From: Brooklawnia sp032229645 | Lineage (GTDB): Bacteria; Actinomycetota; Actinomycetes; Propionibacteriales; Propionibacteriaceae | Direction: 5' to 3' | Assembly: GCA_963722295.1 (NCBI GenBank) | Contig: CAVRLB010000001.1 | Span: 434,001 to 498,000 of the forward strand | Length of the DNA: 64,000 bases | Shown: positions 1 through 7,407 of the stretch, in pieces | Layout: every line of letters begins with the position of its first letter | Position numbering within the stretch: the first letter of the stretch is position 1 | The notes under the pieces: generated by a model | What the model was told of the DNA's origin: nothing | Databases searched by the model: none | What the model saw: the letters and a program-made list of their open reading frames with translations, nothing else | Translations under genes and position numbers: made by a program

Positions 1-960
1 CACCTGCACCGTGCCGAACTCGGTCTCCACCTGCTCGTTACGGGGCACATCGACAGCAAAACCATGGTTGTGCGAGGTGATGTCGATACGGTTGGCCGCA
101 CGATCCAGTACCGGCTGGTTGATGCCGCGGTGACCGTATTTCAGCTTATAGGTACCGAATCCCAGGGCCCGGCCGAGAACCTGGTTACCGAAGCAGATAC
201 CGAATAGTGGCAGCCCGGCCCGCATGACCTGCTGGGCCAGCTCGACCGCGTGATTCGCGGTGGCAGGATCACCGGGACCGTTGCTGAAGAAGACGCCGTC
301 GGGGTTGATCTCCATCAGCCGGTCAAGAGTAGTCGAGGCAGGCAGCACATGCACCTCGATGCCACGCTCGGACAGTTCGCGGGGGGTATTGGCCTTGATT
401 CCCAGGTCGAGCGCCGCGACGGTGAATCGCTTCTCACCTTGGGCGGGCACCACATAGGCCTCGGCAGTGGTGACTTCCCCGGCCAGGTCCGCACCCGCCA
501 TGCTCGGCTGCTGAAGTACTTTGGCCAACAGCGCACCGGCATCGGTCGAGACCGAGCTGATCCCGACCCGCATCGACCCCTGCTCGCGCAGGTGCCTGGT
601 GAGCGCACGGGTATCGATCCCGCTGATACCGACGATCTGCTGTGCGGTCAGTTCGGATTCCAGCGTCCGGCTGGAGCGCCAGTTGCTGGGCCGCGGTGAT
701 GGATCTCGGACGACGTAGCCGGCAACCCAGATGCGGTTCGACTCATCGTCCTCGTCGTTCCAGCCGGTGTTGCCGATATGGGGGGCGGTGGCCAGCACCA
801 CCTGACCGTAGTAGCTCGGGTCGGTCAGGGTCTCCTGATAGCCCGACATTCCGGTAGCGAAGACCGCCTCGCCGAACGTCTCACCGACAGCCCCGAAGGC
901 GTCTCCATGGAAAACGCGTCCGTCTTCCAGCACCAGAATGGCAGGACTATTGCTGACCAT
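1..960 (-). CDS. carA: Carbamoyl-phosphate synthase small (glutaminase) chain, partial at the window edge
   Basis: This gene encodes the subunit that hydrolyses glutamine and passes ammonia to CarB for carbamoyl phosphate, the precursor of pyrimidines and arginine. The ATG at 958-960 opens a protein beginning MVSNSPAILVLEDGRVFHGD. About 320 residues are present and the C-terminus lies beyond position 1. The N-terminal CarA domain is followed by a class-I amidotransferase domain; its nucleophile cysteine is in GICFGNQ, and GHRGINQPV and SHNHGFAV follow. The start overlaps the end of nusB by 14 nt, so the genes are probably co-transcribed and translationally coupled. The catalytic His/Glu region near the end is only partly visible. 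Confidence 0.95.
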   Translation of the reverse strand, partial: MVSNSPAILVLEDGRVFHGDAFGAVGETFGEAVFATGMSGYQETLTDPSYYGQVVLATAPHIGNTGWNDEDDESNRIWVAGYVVRDPSPRPSNWRSSRTLESELTAQQIVGISGIDTRALTRHLREQGSMRVGISSVSTDAGALLAKVLQQPSMAGADLAGEVTTAEAYVVPAQGEKRFTVAALDLGIKANTPRELSERGIEVHVLPASTTLDRLMEINPDGVFFSNGPGDPATANHAVELAQQVMRAGLPLFGICFGNQVLGRALGFGTYKLKYGHRGINQPVLDRAANRIDITSHNHGFAVDVPRNEQVETEFGTVQV

Positions 961-1474
961 CGGCCTTCCTCCCCGGGCGGGTCTGTGCCGCCCTGCCCAA
1001 CAAACCGTTCAGGAATGCCACCGAATCGTCGGTGGACAGCTCGTCGGCCAACTCGAGCGCTTCGCTGATGGCCGCGCGGACGTCGATCTCGGTGAAATCG
1101 AGCTCGTAGATCGCCATGCGTGCCAGGCACCGATCGATGCGCGGCATCCGCTCGATCGGCCACTGGCTGCTCGTCAACGACCCGATGCGCTGATCGATCT
1201 GGGTGGCATTGTCGCGCACCCCGAGAACGATCTCGCGGGTGAACTCACGCACCGTGACCTCGGGATCGTCGAGCCGGTTGGCCAGCGAGGCGAACGGGTC
1301 CTGGTTGAGCAGGTCAGCCTCGAAAAGCATGTCGAGGGCCGCCTTGCGGGCCTTGGTGCGTGTCGAATGGTGTGCATCGGCCATGTCAACGGACGACACC
1401 TTGACCGCCCCGGGCACGGGCGGGTGTTCCCCGGCCGCCAGCGGGAGCGGCCGCTCGTCGGCGGGGTGAGTCAT
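947..1474 (-). CDS. nusB: Transcription antitermination factor NusB
   Basis: NusB binds boxA RNA with NusE (ribosomal protein S10) in antitermination complexes, chiefly on rRNA operons. The core RTKARKAALDMLFEADLL matches the NusB N-terminal helix, and PRIDRCLARMAIYEL and DDSVAFLNGLLG are typical later motifs. The reading frame is 175 residues from an ATG that overlaps the efp stop as TGATG. An internal ATG at 1384 (MADAHHSTRTKARKA) would remove a 30-residue leader without family character and give a more usual length, so the true start is uncertain. The stop overlaps the carA start. Confidence 0.93.
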   Translation of the reverse strand: MTHPADERPLPLAAGEHPPVPGAVKVSSVDMADAHHSTRTKARKAALDMLFEADLLNQDPFASLANRLDDPEVTVREFTREIVLGVRDNATQIDQRIGSLTSSQWPIERMPRIDRCLARMAIYELDFTEIDVRAAISEALELADELSTDDSVAFLNGLLGRAAQTRPGRKADGQQ

Positions 1475-2037
1475 CAGGCGTTGACGCGGCCGAGGTACTC
1501 GCCGGAATCGGTGGAGACCTTCACCTTTTCACCGGTGGTGATGAACAGCGGCACCTGGATCTGCTTGCCGGTCTCCAAGGTGGCCGGCTTGGTGCCGCCG
1601 GTGGAGCGGTCGCCTTGCAGCCCGGGCTCGGTGTAGGTGACCTCAAGCTCGACGCTGGCCGGCAAGTCGATGTAAAGCGGGTTGCCCTCGTGGGTCGCGA
1701 CGGTGATCGTCATGCCCTCGAGCAGGTAGTCCTTGGCGTCCCCAAGAGTCTCGGCCGGAATAATCATCTGGTCATAGGTATTGGTATCCATGACCACATA
1801 GCCGGTGCCGTCTTCGTAGAGGTACTGCATGTCGGACCGGTCGACCTGGGCCATCTCGATCTTGGTGTCCGCCGGGAAGGTGCGGTCCACGGTCTTGCCG
1901 TTCAGGACGTTCTTGATCTTGGTTCGCACCACGGTGTTGCCCTTGCCGGGCTTGTGATGCTGGAACCACAAGACCTGCCAGAGCTGGCCGTCCAAATCGA
2001 GTACGGTGCCGTTCTTGATGTCGTTGGTGGTAGCCAC
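1474..2037 (-). CDS. efp: Translation elongation factor P
   Basis: EF-P relieves ribosome stalling at polyproline stretches by binding beside the P-site tRNA. The chosen GTG start (VATTNDIKNG) gives 187 residues, the normal family size, and follows a GGAAAGG ribosome-binding sequence. The open frame continues upstream to about 2112 with no EF-P character. The three OB/KOW-type domains are visible: an N-terminal domain with the tip loop HHKPGKGNTVVRTK, the central domain (MQYLYEDGTGYVVMD) and the C-terminal EF-P domain (GDRSTGGTKPATLETG). The tip residue is lysine within PGKG; whether it is modified cannot be told. The stop overlaps the nusB ATG by one base. Confidence 0.96.
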   Translation of the reverse strand: MATTNDIKNGTVLDLDGQLWQVLWFQHHKPGKGNTVVRTKIKNVLNGKTVDRTFPADTKIEMAQVDRSDMQYLYEDGTGYVVMDTNTYDQMIIPAETLGDAKDYLLEGMTITVATHEGNPLYIDLPASVELEVTYTEPGLQGDRSTGGTKPATLETGKQIQVPLFITTGEKVKVSTDSGEYLGRVNA

Positions 2038-2212
2038 ACTTGCCTTTCCGATCAGGGCGTTCAGGATCCGCCGGAAGAATCCGGCGCAAACATATGGGCG
2101 GTCAACCCGCAATCGTTCATTTTAGCGTCCTGCGCCAATTCGCACGCAATTAGGTCCGAACCGCGCACGGGCGGCCGTTTCATCGTCGTGAGGTTCACCG
2201 CGATTGCAGACC

Positions 2213-2899
2213 TCACCGTCCGGCCTGTCTGCGACGCAGGTTCAGCTCGCGGGCCTGAGCGACCCGCTCCTCGCGAGCGGCGATATAAGGCAGTGCGAGC
2301 CGCCGCATCACATCTGCGGTTTGCGGCGAGTGACCGCTGTCGGCCAGCTGTGAGGCCATCGCCTTGAGATCATCGGAGGACTTGTTCTGGCTGAGTTTTG
2401 CCTTACCGATCACGTCGTCGATGACGAATTCGATACCGACGATGGCCGGCAGCATGCGCTCGATCGCGGAGACCGGGCCGTTCTCCAGCCGCCAGGCCGG
2501 CTCGTGGCGCGCCGTCAGGTCGTAGAGCGATTGCAGCTTCCAGTCATCGTCGTGGTGGGTGATCAGTCGTCCCACCAGGTGAACGACCAGGTAGTTCCAG
2601 GTCGGCACCGTCGGCAGGCGCGACGGCTCATCGTGGACCGGCATCACCTCGGGGCTGATGTACGCGTCCGGGCCGTGCACGACCATCAGTGCGGGTCCCT
2701 CATCGTGCCATTGCAGATTGGTCCGCGCCATGTGGGTGGTCAGCCTGCGCGGCTCATCATCGGCCCCCAGCAGGACGAACGGCAGCATCGTGACATCCAG
2801 ACCGCGATCGCCGTGGGTGATCAGATCTCCTACCCCTCGGGCGTCGGCCTGCCGCAGCGCCTCGTCCGAGGCCATCGCGAACTGCTCGGCCACATACAT
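2213..2899 (-). CDS. FMN-binding PaiB-like protein
   Basis: The 228-residue product begins MYVAEQFAM and resembles the PaiB / FMN-binding negative regulator family. Family-like features are the YVxxxF opening, the phrase LITHGDRGLDVTMLPFVL, and a central THMARTNLQWH...ALMVVHGPDAYISPEV segment resembling a split-barrel flavin-reductase fold. The C-terminal half (IVGIEFVIDDVIGKAKLSQNK) also matches the family. The ATG at 2899 is preceded by GGTGGAG. PaiB was first described as a repressor in Bacillus, but most relatives have no proven role, so a regulatory function here is only inferred. It lies 35 nt after aroB, where many actinomycetes instead carry other shikimate genes or pepQ. Confidence 0.8.
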   Translation of the reverse strand: MYVAEQFAMASDEALRQADARGVGDLITHGDRGLDVTMLPFVLLGADDEPRRLTTHMARTNLQWHDEGPALMVVHGPDAYISPEVMPVHDEPSRLPTVPTWNYLVVHLVGRLITHHDDDWKLQSLYDLTARHEPAWRLENGPVSAIERMLPAIVGIEFVIDDVIGKAKLSQNKSSDDLKAMASQLADSGHSPQTADVMRRLALPYIAAREERVAQARELNLRRRQAGR

Positions 2900-2934
2900 C
2901 GCGGTTCTCCACCTTCTGATTGGGGCCGGACATC

Positions 2935-4023
2935 TCAGTCGCGGCCGAGCTCGGCGTAGCACTCCTCGAGGACCCGCTCGCTGGGGGCAACGATCATCGC
3001 TGGGTCCGACAGATTGCGCAGTCCGACGAATCGTAGGGCACGGCCGCGGGTCTTCTTGTCGCGTCCCATCAGCCCACGAAGCTCGCCGAACGGGGCCCGC
3101 TGGTAGCTGGTGGGCAGGCCCAGGACGCCGATGAGTTCGCGGTGCGTGGCGACTGCCTCGTCCGAGAGCCCGAGCAGCCGGCGGGAGAGTTGCGCAGCGA
3201 AGATCATGCCGAGCGCGACGGCCTCGCCATGACGCATCCGGTAATGCTCCCAGGCCTCGATGGCGTGGCCGAGAGTATGGCCGTAGTTCAGCAGTTCGCG
3301 GCCGATCCTGTCGCCGACCGAGGTGGCCTCGCGCAGATCCGACGAGACCACATCCGCCTTGAACTGCACCGCGCGACGGATCAACTCCGCATGCCGGGCG
3401 CTGGTGACATCCAGCGAGCTGCTCGGCGAGGTGGCAATCAGCTCGCGGATCCGATCGTCGCGGACGAAACCGGCCTTGATGACCTCCGCCAGGCCGGAAC
3501 GCACCTCGCGTTCGGGCAGTGTCGCCAGCAGATTCAGATCGGCGATCACTGCGTTCGGTTCGTGAAACGCGCCGACGAGATTCTTGCCTTCGGGCAGGTC
3601 GATGCCAGTCTTGCCCCCGACCGAGGCATCGACCATGGCCAGCACCGTGGTGGGCACGCTGATGAAACTGACACCGCGCAGCCAGCTTGCTGCCACGAAA
3701 CCCGCCAGATCGGTGGTGGCTCCTCCGCCGACACCGATGATCAGGTCGGAACGGGTGAAACCCGCCGCAGCGAGCGCGCTCCAGCAGCTGGCCAGGATCT
3801 CGGGGGTCTTGGCGGCTTCGCCTTCGGGCACGCCCACCGACAGCACCGACACGGTTGCCGAGCCTGCCAGCCGCGCGACCTCGAGCGCGACCTCGGCGAG
3901 CGGATCGGGGTAGATGACCGCCACGCGGCTTGCGTCGCCGATCAGTGCGGACAGCTTGTCGAGTGCCCCGCTGTCAATCTCGACACTGTACGGGTGTTCG
4001 GTGGTGAAACGGACGGTGCTCAT
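2935..4023 (-). CDS. aroB: 3-dehydroquinate synthase
   Basis: AroB converts DAHP to 3-dehydroquinate, the second step of the shikimate pathway, using NAD and a divalent metal. The 362-residue length fits the family. The NAD/metal-binding core is intact: GVGGGATTDLAGFVAA, SVPTTVLAMVDASVGGKTGID and GKNLVGAFHEP. The metal-site segments RSGLAEVIKAG, LNYGHTLGHAIE and RMRHGEAVALGM follow. Its ATG overlaps the aroK stop as ATGA, so the two are translationally coupled. Confidence 0.97.
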   Translation of the reverse strand: MSTVRFTTEHPYSVEIDSGALDKLSALIGDASRVAVIYPDPLAEVALEVARLAGSATVSVLSVGVPEGEAAKTPEILASCWSALAAAGFTRSDLIIGVGGGATTDLAGFVAASWLRGVSFISVPTTVLAMVDASVGGKTGIDLPEGKNLVGAFHEPNAVIADLNLLATLPEREVRSGLAEVIKAGFVRDDRIRELIATSPSSSLDVTSARHAELIRRAVQFKADVVSSDLREATSVGDRIGRELLNYGHTLGHAIEAWEHYRMRHGEAVALGMIFAAQLSRRLLGLSDEAVATHRELIGVLGLPTSYQRAPFGELRGLMGRDKKTRGRALRFVGLRNLSDPAMIVAPSERVLEECYAELGRD

Positions 4024-4538
4024 CGCAGCCCCTGGGTCGTTAGCTGGGAGGTGATCTGAGCAGCAACCTTGGCGGGGCTTCGTCCGGCCGTGTCGACGAC
4101 GATGGTCGCCACCTGCTCGTAGTACGGCGCTCGCTCGTTGACCAGCCGGCGCCAGTTTCCGGCCACATCGCCGCTCAGTAGCGGACGCGTGGTTGACGCG
4201 CCCACCCGGCGGACGGCTTCATGCACGGTGGCGCGCAGCCAGATGACCGGATGCCCGGCCAAGGCCGCGCGCAACCGCGCATTGGTCACCGCTCCCCCGC
4301 CCAGCGCGACGACCCCACCCGATTCCAGGGCAGCCAAGGTGGCGTCCAATTCGAGGCTGCGGAAGGCGGGCTCGCCCAGTTCGGCGAAGATCTCGGTGAC
4401 CGGACGATTCTGCTGAGCCTCGATCACGTTGTCGACATCGCAGAACTCGACGCCCAGCCTGCCGGCCAGCAGCGCGCCGACGGTCGATTTTCCGGCCGCC
4501 GGCGGGCCGACCAGGACGATCGCGGGTAACTCAGTCAT
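4020..4538 (-). CDS. aroK: Shikimate kinase
   Basis: AroK phosphorylates shikimate at the 3-position with ATP. The protein is 172 residues from the ATG at 4538 (MTELPAIVLVGPPAAGKST), the expected size. The frame is open further upstream but only as an antisense-like shadow inside aroC. The P-loop is GPPAAGKST. The shikimate-binding region includes FCDVDN, LGEPAFRSLE and VVALGGGAV, and STTRPLL is the lid/substrate segment. The start overlaps the aroC end by 8 nt and the stop overlaps the aroB start by 4 nt. Confidence 0.96.
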   Translation of the reverse strand: MTELPAIVLVGPPAAGKSTVGALLAGRLGVEFCDVDNVIEAQQNRPVTEIFAELGEPAFRSLELDATLAALESGGVVALGGGAVTNARLRAALAGHPVIWLRATVHEAVRRVGASTTRPLLSGDVAGNWRRLVNERAPYYEQVATIVVDTAGRSPAKVAAQITSQLTTQGLR

Positions 4539-5727
4539 GAATCGACAGTCCCCGCTCTGCAACTTGACGCAGGTACCCCAGGTAGTTGCGGCGGGTTTCC
4601 CCGAGCGAATCGCCACCGAACTTCTCCAGACAGCATTCGGCCAGCACCAGGGCGACCATCGCCTCGGCCACCACCCCTGCCGCCGGCACCGCGCAGACAT
4701 CGGAGCGCTGATGGTCGGCCACCGCCGGCTCACCGGTGGCCACATCGATCGTGCGCAGCGCCCTGGGCACGGTGGCGATCGGCTTCATCGCGGCACGCAC
4801 CCGAACGAGCTCACCGGTGGACATGCCGCCCTCGGTGCCGCCAGAACGCTGTGAGAGCCGCTCGATGCCGGAGCCACCGCGGGCGATCTCGTCATGTGCC
4901 TGGCTGCCGCGAACCCGGGCGAGTTCGAAGCCGTCGCCGACTTCGACGCCCTTGATTGCCTGGATACCCATGAGTGCCGATGCGAGCTTGGCGTCCAGCC
5001 GGCGGTCACCTTGGATGTGGCTGCCGAGCCCAGGGGGGCAGCCCCAGGCGATTACCTCGACGACACCACCAAGGGTGTCACCGGCCTTCTGGCAGGCATC
5101 GATCTCGGCCTGCATGGCTGTGCTGGCCGCCGGATCGAAGCAGCGGACGGGATCGGCGTCGATCGCGGGCAGGTCGGCCATCGTCGGAAAGGTCGAACTC
5201 GACGCAGCGATACCACCGAGCTCGACGACATGACTGAGCACCGTGATGCCACAGGCCTGGGCGAGAAAATTCTGCGCGACTCGCCCGATCGCCACCCGGG
5301 CAGCGGTCTCTCTGGCGCTGGCCCGCTCGAGCACCGGCCGGGAATCGGCGAAGTCGTACTTCTGCATGCCCGCCAGATCGGCGTGACCCGGGCGCGGACG
5401 AGTGAGCGGCGCGTTTCGTGCCAGCTCTGCGAGCAGCTTGGGATCGACGGGGTCGGGAGCCATCACCTGCTCCCACTTCGGCCACTCGGTGTTGCCGACC
5501 ATGATAGCGATCGGCGACCCCAGCGTCTTGCCGTGCCGGACTCCGGTGAGCATCGTCAACTCATCGGCCTCGAACCTCATCCGGGCGCCACGCCCGGCAC
5601 CAAGCCGTCGCCTTGCCAAAGCCTCGGCGATGTCCTCCGATGTCACTGCGACTCCGGCGGGCAGCCCCTCCAGCGTGGCAACGATGGCGCGTCCATGTGA
5701 TTCACCGGCAGTCAGGTATCGAAGCAT
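4531..5727 (-). CDS. aroC: Chorismate synthase
   Basis: AroC eliminates phosphate from EPSP to make chorismate, using reduced FMN. The 398-residue protein begins MLRYLTAGESHGRAIVATLEG, containing the family signature GESHG. It continues with RRRLGAGRGARMRFEADE, the RPGHADLAGMQKYDF segment, ERASARETAARVAIG and the late FDDGG-region equivalent SGGTEGGMSTG. All are characteristic and intact. It heads the tightly overlapped aroC-aroK-aroB group. An aroE gene, often found between mltG and aroC in actinomycetes, is absent here. Confidence 0.97.
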   Translation of the reverse strand: MLRYLTAGESHGRAIVATLEGLPAGVAVTSEDIAEALARRRLGAGRGARMRFEADELTMLTGVRHGKTLGSPIAIMVGNTEWPKWEQVMAPDPVDPKLLAELARNAPLTRPRPGHADLAGMQKYDFADSRPVLERASARETAARVAIGRVAQNFLAQACGITVLSHVVELGGIAASSSTFPTMADLPAIDADPVRCFDPAASTAMQAEIDACQKAGDTLGGVVEVIAWGCPPGLGSHIQGDRRLDAKLASALMGIQAIKGVEVGDGFELARVRGSQAHDEIARGGSGIERLSQRSGGTEGGMSTGELVRVRAAMKPIATVPRALRTIDVATGEPAVADHQRSDVCAVPAAGVVAEAMVALVLAECCLEKFGGDSLGETRRNYLGYLRQVAERGLSIHD

Positions 5728-5773
5728 GTGCCCCAGTATCCCAGATCGGAAACCCCAGCCGCTGCCCTAACCC

Positions 5774-6931
5774 TTAACCGCACTGATCGGCGTTAGCCTG
5801 GCACCAGGCGTGGAACTGCGCCTCGTTGGCGGAGTGGCCCTCGTAATCCGAGGCGAACTTCGTCTCTCCGGTGTCCGGATTCACTGCCACGAAATAGAGG
5901 TAGCTGCCGTGCGTCGGGTTGACGGCCGACTCGAGCGCATTCTTGCCCGGGTTCGAGATCGGGCCAGGCGGCAATCCCTCATGCATGTACGTGTTGTACG
6001 GCGAAGGATTGGCGCGTTCGTCGTCGGTGGTGGTGATGGTTCCGGGCGAGTTCACCGCGTAGATCACCGTCGAGTCCAACTGCAGCTTCATGCCTTGACC
6101 CAGCCGGTTGTAGAGGACCTGGGCGATATCGGGGCCGTAGGCGGGGTCGCGGGTCTCCTTCTCGATGATGGAGGCGACGATCAGCGCATCATAGGGCGAG
6201 ACCCCTATCGAGTTCGCCTTGTTCACGAAGGCGATCTGATCGGCGACCGTGCCGAAGTGCGACGTCATCTCGGCCAGGATCTCGGCCGCGGTCGGCTCGG
6301 TGTCATAGACGTAGGTCTCGGGGAAGAGGAAACCCTCAGGTTTCCCGTTCGCCCAATCCGGCAGCTTCAGCTGGGAGGGATCGGCAAGCACTGCCTCGAA
6401 GTCGGCGACCGGGATGCCGGTCTGCTCGCTCAGCCGTTCGGTCAGCACCGAATCGCGCAGGCCCTCGGGAATCGTGACCTGGGTGTTGACCATGTTCGCG
6501 CGATCCATCAGCGCCGTGACGGCGTCAGCGGCCTGCATCTTGGTCTTCAGCTGGTAGGTACCGGGCTGAATACCTGACGACCCGGCGATGCTGCCTGCAG
6601 CCTTGACGAATGCCTTCTTCGACGCCACCACATCGGCCTGAACCAGCACATCGGCCATGTCGGTCAGCGTCGCGCCATCGGGAATCGTGACCAGTACGTC
6701 CTGCTCACCGGGGCCGGGATAGTCGCTGACGCTTGTAAACCCTTGATAGACGTCCTTGACCTTGGAGTAGACGAAATATCCGCCGCCAACCAGGACGGCC
6801 AGCGAGATGACGATCGCCAGCAGGTTCTTCCACCACGAGCCGCGGCGCCTTGTCGGCGGCGGCGTCGGATCGGTGTCATCGTTGTCGAAGTAGTCGTCGC
6901 CGAAGTCGTCTTCGTCGAGGAATCGGCTCAT
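5774..6931 (-). CDS. mltG: Endolytic peptidoglycan transglycosylase MltG (YceG-like)
   Basis: MltG cleaves nascent glycan strands at the membrane and is thought to act as a terminase of peptidoglycan synthesis. From the ATG at 6931 (MSRFLDEDDFGDDY), which follows AGGAAGG, the protein has 385 residues. It has an acidic cytoplasmic tail, a basic stretch (TRRRGSWWK), one transmembrane helix at about residues 36-56, then the extracellular YceG domain. The catalytic region ASIIEKETRDPAYGPDIAQVLYNRL carries the conserved glutamate, and YNTYMHEGLPPGPISNPG is a family signature. It follows ruvX, the usual actinobacterial arrangement. Confidence 0.94.
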   Translation of the reverse strand: MSRFLDEDDFGDDYFDNDDTDPTPPPTRRRGSWWKNLLAIVISLAVLVGGGYFVYSKVKDVYQGFTSVSDYPGPGEQDVLVTIPDGATLTDMADVLVQADVVASKKAFVKAAGSIAGSSGIQPGTYQLKTKMQAADAVTALMDRANMVNTQVTIPEGLRDSVLTERLSEQTGIPVADFEAVLADPSQLKLPDWANGKPEGFLFPETYVYDTEPTAAEILAEMTSHFGTVADQIAFVNKANSIGVSPYDALIVASIIEKETRDPAYGPDIAQVLYNRLGQGMKLQLDSTVIYAVNSPGTITTTDDERANPSPYNTYMHEGLPPGPISNPGKNALESAVNPTHGSYLYFVAVNPDTGETKFASDYEGHSANEAQFHAWCQANADQCG

Positions 6932-6939
6932 CGTTACGG

Positions 6940-7407
6940 CTAACCTTCCTGGGGCCAGGCGCATCCGGCCGGTCGACCGGTGCGCTTCTCGTAGTCAAGT
7001 GCTTGCTCGAGAATGTCCACGGCGGCGGCCTGGTCGATGATGCTGCGCCGACTCCGTGAGGTCCTTCCGCTCGCGGCCAGCTTACGTGCCGCGCTGGCGG
7101 TGCTCAGCCGCTCGTCCACGACACGCAACGGCAGCGCCAGCCCGGCGTCCAACCGATCGGCCACCTCGGCCATCTGCCGGACCGCAGGACCTTCTCGTCC
7201 TGCCAGATTAACCGGCCAGCCGAGTAGCACCTCGATCGGGTCATATTCTGCGCAGATCTCGGTGAGCCGCTTGACGGTTCCGGGACCCGTGGGCACGGTC
7301 TCGACGGGGTAGGCCAGTAGGCCGTCCGGGTCGCATGCCGCGACCCCAACCCTGGCCTTACCCCAGTCGACGGCCAACCGGACTCCGCGACGGAACTCAG
7401 CGCCCAA
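6940..7407 (-). CDS. ruvX: Putative pre-16S rRNA processing nuclease / Holliday-junction resolvase RuvX (YqgF)
   Basis: YqgF/RuvX proteins have an RNase H-like fold and have been linked to maturation of the 16S rRNA 5' end. I place the start at the TTG at 7405-7407, because GGAGG stands 6 nt upstream and the frame above it is only a shadow of alaS. This gives 155 residues, the family norm. The first strand LAVDWGKARVGVAACDPDG carries the catalytic aspartate, and VVDERLSTASAARKL and IIDQAAAVDILEQAL carry the other acidic positions. The start lies inside the last codons of alaS (overlap about 11 nt). Confidence 0.9.
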   Translation of the reverse strand: MGAEFRRGVRLAVDWGKARVGVAACDPDGLLAYPVETVPTGPGTVKRLTEICAEYDPIEVLLGWPVNLAGREGPAVRQMAEVADRLDAGLALPLRVVDERLSTASAARKLAASGRTSRSRRSIIDQAAAVDILEQALDYEKRTGRPAGCAWPQEG

